64,000 bases of DNA from Parus major. Its lineage: Eukaryota; Chordata; Aves; Passeriformes; Paridae. Shown here one piece after another: positions 1 through 16,700 of this stretch; within the stretch, counting starts at the first letter, position 1, and each line of letters begins with the position of its first letter. The notes below the pieces were generated by a model. The model was not told the DNA's origin. It made no database searches and saw only the letters and a list, made by a program, of their open reading frames with translations. Where the stretch lies: contig NC_031770.1 of the NCBI RefSeq assembly GCF_001522545.3, positions 95,491,779 to 95,555,778 of the forward strand. Direction: 5' to 3'. The translations under genes and the position numbers were made by a program.

Positions 1-509
1 GTTTCAGTTCAGCTCATCTCCAAACATGGAGTGTGGGATAGCTGCAATATCATAATTAAGAGGAGACAAGACTAAATCAGCTGTTGCCAACAGAAGTTAG
101 TTAGGAGCCTAGAATTGTTTTTTATATTTATCTAAGGGTTATAATACTCTGGTCCTGCATCATAAGAAGCTAACTCTCCTCTTAACCAATACTCAGCAGC
201 CCTCACTCTAAGGTCAGAAACATACACATTAAAAATGCAAGAAAATCTACACAGATTTGAAAGCCAGAGTTTCCTAATGTAGGGCTTTTTAAATACCTGT
301 GTTTGGTGACATCTGGGAATTCTCAAGGTGAATTACCTAGTTCAAAGCCAGTAAAGTCTAATAAAACTTTGTTTGAAGTCATAACTCTGAATATTTTGCC
401 TACTTCCCTTAGAGCTCCATACTGGTTTCTGGAAACCAGAGTTGAAATAGGCATGAAAGTGCAGCTGCAGTCTAACATGGAGATGCATTTCAGGACATTT
501 GCTACTTAC
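1..509. other. RNASEH1 intron 5, left part outside window
   Basis: This lies 3' of exon 5 on the minus strand. No exon encoding the next part of the RNase H domain, which carries the third catalytic Asp, is visible. I see no repeat or RNA gene here. Confidence 0.6.
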
Positions 510-2673
510 ATGGATTTCTGCTCTTTGATTAGTCTGCCGTCCAGGAAGTCTTTCACTGGTATTTCTGTATGCAAAGAACAAATAATAGATTAGTCATCCC
601 AAGTATTGAGAATAGTGTATAATGGCTACACGTTAAAAGAAATAAAGACAAGAGTGGGGGTTTTTTTATAAAAAAGGATGAATGGATATTCTAGCTTTAG
701 CTTTCCCCTGCATAGAGCAACCTACACATCTGGACCTGACATCAATGTGACATTACATTTATCATATTCTGTGCACACACACTTCTATTTTAATTCTATT
801 TTGCCACATTACTTGAATACTAGCTTCAGCCCCCTAAAACATTATTACCAGTTGATTTTTCCCAGAGAGGCTGCTTTCTTTGTTCTTCTCAGTATCTCCT
901 GACTCAGTCTCCTAACACTGTCATTATAAGTCTCAAGAACAGAGCTTCATATTAAAAGAAGGCTGGTATTGTAAATCACAAAAAAAACAAACAGAACATA
1001 TTAATGAAAAAAAAAAAACAACCAACATTGAGCTACTTACAAAGGGTGGCCTGGTCCCCAGTAGACACCTATTCCAGCACGTGCCCTGTTACGTCCATTA
1101 CCAGTGCAACAACCATCTGTATAAACAACTGCAAAGTCACCTACAAAAAAATTACCAAAATCAAAGTTGAAGCACTTCTCCAAAAACACTGACTATTTAA
1201 GATAGAATAAATGTTTGCCAGTATATTCATCCCCAAAACTTCCCTCCCCAGAGCCCTTCCAAATGGTAACTGCAGAAGCCATGTGAATTAGCAGCACAGA
1301 ACACCACAGGTCCTACTGCAGCTAGACACCCTCACTGCTACCAAACCAGTCAGCCTCAAGAACTTCTTCCCCAAGTCCCATACTTCTCACTACAGTTCAT
1401 ATCTTCCTCAAAACTTCCCAGCTAGATCCAAACATTTAAATATAGTCTGTAGCCCAGACACTCCAAAAAAAATCACAGCTTTAACAACATGATTAAACTA
1501 TCTATTCATATCAGTTAAGACTGATCAAAATCACACTGAAAGACAATGTAAACAAATAGATCATGGTTCATACTTTCATTTCAAAAAGACGTAACGGACC
1601 TGATGCTCCCATAAACAAACCTCCCTAAAAGCTTTCTAGTAGTTACACTTGTTGCTTGTCAGAAAATAAACAAATGGAAGTAATTAAAGGAATGATTAAA
1701 GACCTCACCCATATATGAAAACTTATCTTCTTTGACTGTTAGTGTTGGGCACACTGAGTGTACTTCATCATGTTTTACACGCTTTGCAATCTGCTGTTCA
1801 TGTGTAGACTGTTCATATGGCCTTTTACATGTACCGCAACAAACGGTATTTAATTCTGGTTCCTCTCTCTGGCTACTTTCTTGTGTTACAGCTGGAAGTC
1901 CAAATGTTTCTTAAAAAAAAAAAAAAAGGAAGTTCAGCAAAATCAAATTTTATTTGAAGACATATATTTGAAGACATGCTTCTAAAGACAGCAGTTGTAG
2001 GCAGCTATTAACGTTAGTCCGTTATGCAGCACCACCCAAAAATTATTATCGAGAAAAAAAAAAAATACACCACTCATTCTTCATTCTAAATAAAACGGAA
2101 AACGAAACAGACATACAAGGTCCCTCACAGCTTAACACGGACATGGAACAAGTAACGCTCTCCAAACACCCACAGAAGCACTTTCACTGCACTGGCACAA
2201 CCATCGCCCTGCCCGGAGGCCATCGCCACGGCGCTGCGCCAGCGGCAAGGAACGAGCAGGGGCTGGTGCCCGCGTTTCGGCAGCAGCCGCAGCTCTGGCA
2301 CAGCCCCCGTGCGTGCCCCGAACCCCGGCGAGATGCTCGCCCGCCCTCCTTCTCCTTCTCCCTCCCTACCTGCGGGCTCGGATTGTTGCGGCCCCGGGAG
2401 GCCGGCGCGCACGAAGGTCCAGGCGTCCTTCTCGCTGGCGAATTTCTTGAAACTAGCGGAGGGGAACTTGTTCACTTGCTCCTGGCACTCCGCCCTGCAA
2501 CAGAGCGGGCAGCGGTGAGGCCGGACCGGACGGGCTCCCCGCTCCACCACATCCCTTACTCACCAGGTGCGGAAAACGCCAGTCCGCCGGCCCTTGCGCA
2601 CCGCGTAGAACATGGAGCCGCTCCTGGGGACGAAACAGGAGTGGCTGAGCACGGCCACAAGCCAGCGCAGCAT
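510..2673 (-). CDS. RNASEH1: Ribonuclease H1, 5' five coding exons (partial; 3' exons beyond left edge)
   Basis: RNase H1 cleaves the RNA strand of RNA:DNA hybrids in nucleus and mitochondria. Coding exons on the minus strand, in order, are 2673-2564, 2494-2370, 1909-1709, 1140-1041 and 564-510. All junctions are GT/AG and the phases join to 197 codons. The hybrid-binding domain covers about residues 22-65, with Y23, W37, F52, K53 and K54 matching the human hybrid-contact residues. A poorly conserved linker follows (about 66-145). The RNase H fold then starts with VVYTDGCC, giving catalytic D154, and [13 protein letters not shown], giving catalytic E195. The 41-residue spacing between these two equals that in human. 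The remaining two catalytic aspartates should lie in exons outside the window; I found no candidate exon in 1-509. The linker looks about 15 residues longer than in human. Met1 gives a 20-residue leader ahead of Met21, which begins the nuclear form. Confidence 0.95.
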
Positions 2674-2780
2674 CGCGCGTCCCCGCCGCCATCAGCGCCC
2701 CCACCCCTCACCCACCCCGGCACCGCCGCGCCTGCGCGGCCGCCGCGCTCACGGCAGCGCCGAGGCCTCCTACGGGCCGC
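2180..2780. promoter_or_regulatory. CpG island over RNASEH1 promoter and first two exons
   Basis: This stretch is strongly GC-rich and full of CG dinucleotides, in contrast to the AT-rich sequence on both sides. It covers RNASEH1 exons 1 and 2 and the sequence just upstream of the start at 2673, as expected for a housekeeping promoter. No TATA box is visible upstream. The boundaries are judged by eye. Confidence 0.75.
2453..2692 (-). promoter_or_regulatory. Upstream ORF overlapping both RNASEH1 start codons
   Basis: An ATG at 2692-2690 lies 19 bases upstream of the RNASEH1 Met1 codon and is in a different frame. It reads through exon 1 (43 codons to 2564). After splicing to exon 2 at 2494 it continues for 13 codons to a TAG at 2455-2453. 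The spliced uORF would encode 56 residues and overlaps both Met1 and Met21. A uORF that limits the mitochondrial isoform is known for mammalian RNASEH1. Here the presence and layout are seen, and the regulatory role is inferred. The transcription start is not known, so the uORF is real only if transcription begins upstream of 2692. Confidence 0.6.
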
Positions 2781-3149
2781 CAGAGAGGCCAAACTACCAG
2801 AAAATCCCACCGCGCCGGGTTTTGTGTGGCTTGGCTTTTTTAGTTGGTTGGTTTTGTTCCCTCCCCCCACTAATAATAGTATTTTAAAAACCTAAATCAG
2901 CTGTTGTTTGCGGCGTGGGGGATGGGGTGTGTGAGGTCGCAGCACAAACCAGGTCGTTCTGGAAGCCCCATTTGCTGAAAGGCAAAGGAGACCTCTCAGG
3001 TGCGTTGGCGTGTTTAGCACGTCCAAGAGGCTGGAGCTGAACAAGGTCGGTAATTGTTTCTCATCGTGCTGTCCAGGCGCCAGGTGCATGTGTTCCAGGT
3101 GAGCCCCGTGTAGAGGTGGTCTCTGGAGTGAGGAGAAACACCTTCAGGA

Positions 3150-3430
3150 AATCGCAGAGTCCTTAGGGTTGGGAGGAACCTGTGGAGACAATCTGCCATG
3201 GCAGGGTCAGCTGGTGCAGGTGATACAGGGGCATGTCCTGGTGGGTTTTGAATGTCTCTAGAGAGGGAAACTCCACGACCTCCCCAGGCAGCTGCCACTC
3301 TCAGTGTAAAAAAAGTTCTTCCTCATGTTGAGGTGAAACTTTTCATGTTTTAGTTTATGGCCACTGCTTCTTGTCCTGTTGCTGAGCATCACCAAAAAGA
3401 GTCTGGCACCATCCTCTTAGCATCTGGACT
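3150..3430 (-). mobile_element. CR1 LINE fragment, 3' end, antisense
   Basis: The plus strand reads as the reverse complement of a CR1 3' portion: TTAGGGTTGGGAGGAACCTG, then GGTGGGTTTTGAATGTCTC, then a run near GTTCTTCCTCATGTTGAGGTG. The usual terminal octamer repeat is missing and the copy is diverged and 5'-truncated. Confidence 0.85.
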
Positions 3431-3835
3431 GTCATGTACTGGGAGACCAAAGCTGGGAGCTGTGTGTATGCCAAATTCAGTACCTCAGCTTCTGACAAGA
3501 TCAAAGTAGCAATGATGTGGCCACCTCCAGAAACAGTCTGAGGTATCCAAGGTGCTATTGTACTTCCCTCATAGCTCTAATACAGATCCCTGTGACAAAG
3601 GTGACCACATACTGCCAGAGCTGCAGTGTTGTGTTCAGATTTACAAGGGTCGCCCAGTAAAATGCCAAGAATGCGAAACACTGGGGTTAATTTTGCCTTC
3701 TGTTGCAAAACCAACAAATGGGCTCAACATTATTCATAATTACTATACATATTTGTTGGATAATACTGTTGGAGTCTGAGAAACAGATTGTGTGCCCTTG
3801 TTTTTAATACCTAGTTCTAGAATTCAAAAAAACAC

Positions 3836-3860
3836 TGAATTTCATATAATATGAAATTCA
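3836..3860. repeat. Short perfect palindrome
   Basis: Two 12-base arms (TGAATTTCATAT and its complement) surround a single central A. The sequence is AT-rich and could form a hairpin or cruciform. No associated element was recognised, so it may be chance. Confidence 0.6.
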
Positions 3861-4090
3861 TGTGCATGTTTTCATGGTGATACATGAAAACAAATGTTAG
3901 AGTTAAGTAGAAAAGATTGAAAATGTAAATGTGTGAATTAGAAAGTTTTTTAAATCACTGGGTGAAAAAGTAGTTTAGAGAACAAGAGACAAGATGGAGG
4001 ATTTAGGGTGTTGTCTCTTGTCCTTCTTCTTTCTTCTTCATGTTCTTCTCCTAGGGGTTTTTGGGTGGTAGTAGGTGATTGGGTAGAAAA

Positions 4091-4158
4091 TGCCGCAGTG
4101 CAGCACACAGGCTGTCTCTTATACACATCTAGATGTGTGCCGCAGTGCAGCACACAGG
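4091..4158. repeat. 21-bp direct repeat flanking the adapter
   Basis: TGCCGCAGTGCAGCACACAGG occurs at 4091-4111 and again at 4138-4158, immediately left and right of the adapter. The duplication is best explained by two overlapping reads joined across the adapter, so the true locus probably has one copy. It is too long for the 9-bp duplication that Tn5 makes. Confidence 0.85.
4112..4138. other. Nextera/Tn5 mosaic-end junction adapter (assembly contamination)
   Basis: Positions 4112-4130 read CTGTCTCTTATACACATCT, which is exactly the 19-bp hyperactive Tn5 mosaic end. It is followed at once by AGATGTGT (4131-4138), the start of the inverted mosaic end. Together they match the first 27 bases of the 38-base junction adapter used in Nextera mate-pair libraries. 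This is synthetic sequence and not bird DNA. It is flanked by two copies of a 21-base genomic sequence. Confidence 0.95.
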
Positions 4159-6706
4159 TGTTGGGTCATTGGGTCACTAAGAAAAATAGCTTGGTTGGCA
4201 TCTGTTAATTGGGTAAATGGACATATAAAAGACCTTGAAGAAGATCTTTGTTAGCCATTTTACCCCTTTTCTATCATAGTGCACATAGCTCCTTGTACCT
4301 TGTAATGCTGATAAGAAAAAATAAACAACTGAGACCAAACAAGAGAAAACAAGCCTCCCTCTCATTAATCTTCATTTCAAAGGGAAAAAGAACCCAATCC
4401 AAAAGTCCTTTAATGAGACAAATACTTCCCTTAAAAAAAAACCCAAACAGCTCATATTTGATGTGGTGGGCCTTGGTGGAATAGAGAAACAACTTGGTCA
4501 GGGTTGTATTAAATATATAATTACTGCATTTTCCTTGCTTCTTCCAACATATTCATGAGACTTCGTATACTCTTAGCACCCTATTGCTGTTGGGATACTT
4601 TTGTTACACATCTGACTAACTTATTCTTTCCGCTTGTTCATTGTGCCCATTCTGAGATTGCATGGCACAAGAACCTTCTTAGTTACGTTACTTTGTAATG
4701 ACATAACTTATTTTGAAGATCACAGGCCCACAGTGATTCTTAAACATTATTGGGACCAAGCATCAAGATCTTGACACTCTACATCCTTCTTCTAACATAA
4801 ATTCAGTGTCCCAAAGGAAACATCTCTCTACACATTTTTTCTCATTGCTGTTATGCAGCATCTTGGTCAGTTCAGTAGCAATCAAAGCATGGAGATGGGA
4901 AGCTGCAGATAGTCTCATTGCATCTTTATTCATTAATGCTCTGAACAGTCATGTTTTGATCCATCCACATGTCACCTGTTCTTTCTCCCTCTCATGAATG
5001 GCTTCTCAGTACAAACTGAGTGCATACTGATGATTCCTTGTTATCTTTTTTTTTTGTACTCTGCAAGTAGGTCCTGATCACTGTTGTTTAGCCAATCCAA
5101 ATATCTATAAATACTAATCCTGGTCATCAGTAGGAGCTGAGCAATTTTTCCCATTCATTGAATTAATGCTAGAAAAGAAGAGTGACTTGGGAGAAAAATG
5201 GGCACCAAACAATCTGATTTTCTGGCTATGATAAATTTAGTGAAAAAAACCACAAATGTTAGACGACATGATGAGCTGCCTTTTGCAGATGCTAAGGTTG
5301 TTTAGTCTGGGATGTTGGTGTCTTTGTGAGTTTTTTGTTTACAAGAGCTTATTACTCCACTATTGCATTTTGTAAAGTAACAGACTACACATGGCATTAC
5401 ATGGTAATAACAAATGTGTTTGTACAAGCTTAAACTGGCTGCTCTTAGGGTAATCCAGAGAATCTAAACACAGAACCAATGCTCTGAACCTCATTTCTGG
5501 ACCTAACATCCCTGGACAGTATGTGCAGAGTTGCACACCTGCCTCCAAGTGGGACTTTCCCTTGAGCAAGAAATCCAAATCAGCCAACAGGGAAGCGTCA
5601 AGTGTTTTTTGTCGAGGCAAGGTTTTAGCTCCACTTCAGATACATATACACCCAGGCGCTTTTACTTCAATCAACAAGCATGTCACTTTTGAAATTAAAA
5701 GTACAACTTATTCTATTTATCAGTGTGCAAGTGTTATTAGAGTCTTCTTTGTTAGATAATAACACAATATATAATAATGAGTGCTTCCACTGATGGCAGA
5801 TTATGTTGAGCCCAGAACTCTCATCTTGAATAAGTACCTGAACACAGCTGAAGACTCATGCATTATTTCTAGTCTAGTGACAGTCTGGTAACTGTGATCA
5901 CTGTGAGACTGTTTCAGCGGAAGCAACTGAGAGGTCACGTTTACAGAGGCAAACAAAAACCAAAGCCAGGCTGCCCTGTGCTGGCAGGCTATCGCCCACA
6001 CTCCCGGGTTGCCAGCACGCTCCCTGGCATGGTTTTGGCCGTGGCTCTCCAGCACAATGCCTCCCTGCAGGCCAGGGGTCACTGTGCCAGCAGTGCTCCC
6101 GTCACTTCCACCTTGAAAGGACTGAACGTCAGGGTGAACTCCCACACCGCTAAATTAACGTGGAGGGCAGGGAAAAACACCATCCGCTGTCCCACTGTTG
6201 TTCGGGCGGTGGCTGCTGCCGTCCTGCACAGCCCTGGAAGGAGGGAGGGACAGAGAGGGAGCTCCGCGGCGCAGGCAGAGCAAAGGGAGCGCAACGCGGT
6301 GCCCAGGCCGAGATTCTGTTCTGGTGGCTCTTCACATCAGAGCCATTTCGGCACCAGAGGCCAAGAGTTCCGCCTGTGAGAGGTGCGGCGGGGGCGGCCC
6401 ACGGCGAAGACTCTGCGTAACAGCGAGGGACAGAGCAGAGCAGCCTTCCCATCCCTCTTCTTCGCTCCCTGCTGCAGGAAGCGCTGAAGGCTTAGGCGGG
6501 ACGGGAGTGCAACTCCCACCGCCCGCCGCGCTGCCACTCCGCGGCACTGCGCATGTGCCAGCCCGCGCCAGGACTGTGAATGTCCGCTCGAGCTTCGCTG
6601 CAGTGCCTCGGTCTCGTGTTCGCAGCGCCCGCGCTTGCCCTTCTTCCTGCTCTGGCTTCACTCGGGGTGGGCGGGGCCAGCGCCTTCCCGGGCCGCGATC
6701 TGTGCT

Positions 6707-6720
6707 GCTCTCGCGAGAGC
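6707..6720. promoter_or_regulatory. TCTCGCGAGA core-promoter palindrome of RPS7
   Basis: The 10-base palindrome TCTCGCGAGA is at 6709-6718, inside the 14-base palindrome GCTCTCGCGAGAGC. This motif is an established element of TATA-less CpG-island promoters and is bound by BANP. It sits less than 20 bases upstream of the pyrimidine tract where RPS7 transcription should start, the expected position for a core element. Confidence 0.8.
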
Positions 6721-6750
6721 TCCCCCTTTTCCCGGCCGGCGCGGAGCGAG
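6721..6750 (+). promoter_or_regulatory. RPS7: RPS7 TOP tract, transcription start and non-coding exon 1
   Basis: The pyrimidine run TCCCCCTTTTCCC (6721-6733) is a typical 5' TOP start, as in all vertebrate ribosomal-protein mRNAs. The cap is probably one of the C residues at 6722-6726. Exon 1 then runs to 6750 and is followed by the donor GTGGGT. This gives a tiny non-coding first exon of roughly 25 bases, like the human gene. TOP mRNAs are translationally controlled through mTOR and LARP1 (known of the family). The exact cap site is inferred. Confidence 0.75.
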
Positions 6751-7248
6751 GTGGGTGTCCGGGCCGGTGCCGCCGTTTCCCCGCCGGGGCCGCCGCGATA
6801 CGGGACCGGGCGTGGAGCGGGGCCCCCCGCGGCACCGTGGCGTGGGGATGCGCCCGATTACCGCCCGCCCGGGGCCCGATGGCCGCCGGGGCGCCCGGAG
6901 CCGGAGCTGGCCAGCTGGCGGGCTTTCCCTCCTCTCGGCGGGCGGCGTCCCGCGGGAGGAGGGGGCCGAGGCCGGGAGAGCAGGGCCCAGGAGTGCCGCT
7001 CGCCTCTCGGGCCACTCCTGGGGCTCTGTGACTGGTGGTGCCGCTTCCCTGGGCTCCCGGGGCCTTGCAGCGGGCCCCGAGGTGGGCAGGCCCAGCACTC
7101 CCTGGGACACTTTTCCTGTGGCCTGGTAGACAGCCCTGGTACGACGTGCTGGGGCTGGTCCGGCCCGTGGGGCGTTCTCTGGCTTAGTTCTGGAGCGTGT
7201 GCCTGCGCAGCCAGATTGAAGAGTCTTGGCTGTGTTTGGAACAGGTGA

Positions 7249-13691
<6,443 letters not shown>

Positions 13692-13709
13692 AATGCAAAA
13701 AAATGGCTG

Positions 13710-13715
13710 AATAAA
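13710..13715 (+). terminator. RPS7: RPS7 polyadenylation signal
   Basis: AATAAA lies 19 bases after the RPS7 stop codon, which gives the very short 3' UTR typical of ribosomal-protein genes. Cleavage is expected about 15-25 bases downstream. Confidence 0.85.
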
Positions 13716-13734
13716 CAACTGTTCATATAACAGA

Positions 13735-16700
13735 GTAATTTCATTTAAATTTTGAATTCCGTAAACACAGATTGGGATTAACTGGTTCATGGGAATCGTG
13801 AACTCACCACTGTCTGGAGATTGATACCTGTGAATCAAAGTCCCCAGCATTTTAATGGAAGCCCTCTTAGGTTTGTCTTGTCACTATTGCAACACAACTG
13901 GATAAAAGAGTCCAGAGTCTGCACAAAGAATTTGTAATGAAAAACTTAAATATTCCACATCTCACCTTCTGGGGAAAATACGGAGAATTACTGTAGAGCA
14001 GTGGAACTCATGAGTTTTGCACGCGCGATACCAGTTGGAGACCTACATGTTCCTGACACTGGAGGAACTAGCAGGTGGTGTGTGACTCATGAAATATGTA
14101 GAAATGACATCTGGATAGAAGGGGTTTGAATTATTAGGAAGTAGGCTGGGGAGGTGTAGGTTGATTTTGAGGGAACTTCCTCTAAATGGCAACATTTCTT
14201 ACCAGTTCTTACCTAAAAGCAGACTCTGTAACTAACTTTTCACCTTTATCAGACTGAAATGGGAAGGAGTTTTTACTTCTGAATGCTAGACTACATCACT
14301 GCACAAAAACAACAGTTTTCTTAGGTATTGATCTTGCTTTCAAGATATATTTATGGGTTTTTTTAAGATGTTTTAATATGGTTCTGTACATTCTTGGTGA
14401 TATTGGGGGACATGGGGGAGGACTAGATGTTTTAGCATCTGAAGGCTGATAGTGTCTCAGAAACATTACATTTTTGACTTCAGTATCTGTGTTACACTTT
14501 ACACAAGCTCAGGGATGAATGGAGTTGGTCATGTAAAGTTCACAGCAAATGATATGAATTAGTACTTAATTGTACTGAATACTAGGAGTCAAGGTTTTAT
14601 ACAGTAAAAGACAAATAATTTTCGAATCAGTCTAATAAGCAGAGAGCTAAGTTAGATTGTGTGATAGGCACACTTAATAACTTGTGTTTTCCTTCCTGAG
14701 AGTAGATTGAGGACAAGTGCCACGCATGGAGGGTCTTTGTATCTTCTTTTTTCCATTTACAGTAGTTTTGGTTGCTTCCCATTTGGCACCTCTTTAGCTA
14801 AGAGAGCTAAAAGGTTAAAACAAGTTCTGCATTGTTTTTGCATTGAAAAAATGAAGACTTTAGAAGTTATGGCATGACTTAGTAGGGCAGGATGGATAGC
14901 CCTGTGCTGTTACTGTTGGTGCCAAAAATGCAAAGAGAAGGAAAATGTGCCCTGTTATAATTAGTTAATTTCTTGTTACTTGCTGACAAGGCTTGGATAT
15001 TTGCACAAAAAGCAGGCAGTATCTTTGAAGAAGTTTGTTTGCCTTAAGGCCTTTTCCTACCTCTTTTTTAAACCTCTGTCTCTGGAGTATAACTTAATTC
15101 CTTATTTATTCCTTGACTATTTACTGTTCATCTTGAATGATTCAGCAGAAGTAAATGCATCAGCTTTCCTTAGAATTAGGTGAGAGGAGCTGTAGGTATA
15201 TAATAACCCCAAATCCTGTCTGCTTGTGTGGAAAATAATTGTAAGAGATCTTACAGTAGAGGAGCCACAACTTCAGAATTCAAGTTTTCATTGCAAAAAC
15301 GGCTCGAGTCAGACACATTACTAAGCTTTCCCCCAAAACAGTCACAGATGGCAGCCTGTGCAAATAGACCTTGGCTGGTGTGGGCTGAAGAAGCAGCTTG
15401 GGGAGTATTTGGAGACTTGCCAGATGTTAGCTACCTTTAGTTAGAGGCAGGTGAGTCTGCTGGGGCTGTGTAACCTCTGCAAGGAGAGGTGATCCTCAGC
15501 AGGCTTTGCTAAACAGCATTTCCTGTTTTATAGGGAAATGTAACTCAGGTTTCATCTCTGCATAGTAATAAAAATGTCAGTTGAGTTTCTTTTGAAGCAC
15601 TGGGAGGGGGTAAGCGGGGGAGGAGAAATCCAGTAAACTGAACGTGAAGATTGCAAACGTTCCCAGGCATTGCCAGCTGGCTATAGATTTTTCTTGGCTC
15701 TTGTTGCAAGCCCTCTTGAACTATATGATATGCAAAGGCTCTCTATGGCTCCATAAGCAAATTCTTTGAGGGAAAGGATAATGCTGTCAAAGCTCTATGG
15801 TTTTTACATCAACTAAGCTACAAGGAAAGGTGAATATTTGTGGCATAAAAATACAAGACTGCGTGTTCGCAAAAGACTTTAGTCTTAGTTTACCTTTATT
15901 TACAGATTCCCTCTAGTGTTTGTGTCAGTGATACAGTCAGACAACTCCCTTTGTCCCTTGACAAGCATACTAAGTGCATGCCTGCAATCTGGAAAGTCGG
16001 TTTGATGCCATCTGGTCAAGTGCTAATGAGGCTGCTGGAATGCTGGTGTCAAATGTTACCTTAACCTAAGCAAACTCCATGCTAGACTTTTCCTATACCT
16101 TTCATATGCTGGCACAATTGAACTCAGAACATGTGATGTGTCATGAGTTTTATCAGCTGCTCTGAGTGAAAAAGTGGTGAGGCGTTCTGTACCAACACTG
16201 CAGCAGTAGTATGTGGGTAGTATCAGTGTGGAGAGACAGGCATATACTGAAGTTCTTTCCTGTAGTAGCTCCGAATGAAAAACAAAGGCTTTACATCTGT
16301 TAAGTGCTTGTGAGACTTTCAACTGATTTTAAAGCTTCAAGTGTTTATTTCATATTAATCCTTTCAAAATCTTCAGCTATTTTTGCCTGTGAGGAAGACT
16401 GATCCCTGGTGATTTTTCTTCGAAAAGGTGTGTAGATGTGTCACAATTCTGGCATAACAAAACTTGATTGAAGTTTTGGATGGAAAGTGCTTGACCTGTC
16501 TTGTATTAATAGGGAAACTTGATACATGATATCATGTCTGAGTAGCCTCTGTTGAAAGTGGGAACAACTTTCCCACTTTTTGAAAGTGAGTTTCAGCGTA
16601 GTGATGTGATGTCAAGCAGCATTCAGAGGAAATCCTATCACTCCTGCATTGTGGACCAAAATAATCTGTTTCCTATTCCTTTGTTTTCCTGAATTTTCCA

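Larger units (their letters stand above)
2781..6189. other. Intergenic region between divergent RNASEH1 and RPS7
   Basis: This is an AT-rich spacer of about 3.4 kb between two head-to-head CpG-island promoters. It contains a CR1 fragment (3150-3430), a short perfect palindrome (3836-3860) and a library-adapter artefact (4091-4158), each listed separately. The remaining open frames are short and have no recognisable homology. I see no further gene. Confidence 0.6.
6190..7110. promoter_or_regulatory. CpG island of RPS7
   Basis: Dense CG dinucleotides and high GC extend from upstream of RPS7 exon 1 into intron 1. A GC box (GGGCGGGGC, 6669-6677) lies about 50 bases before the likely transcription start. 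The many long open frames here on both strands are by-products of high GC content and not genes. Confidence 0.8.

Noticed and set aside
2143..2895. Long plus-strand open frame (250 codons) across the RNASEH1 CpG island
   Set aside because: It is antisense to RNASEH1 exons 1-2, has no start context or family signature, and arises from few stop codons in GC-rich DNA.
4112..4138. Natural Tn5-like insertion sequence or horizontal transfer
   Set aside because: Only the engineered mosaic-end pair is present, with no transposase, and the flanking repeat is 21 bases instead of the 9-bp Tn5 target duplication. Library adapter explains it better.
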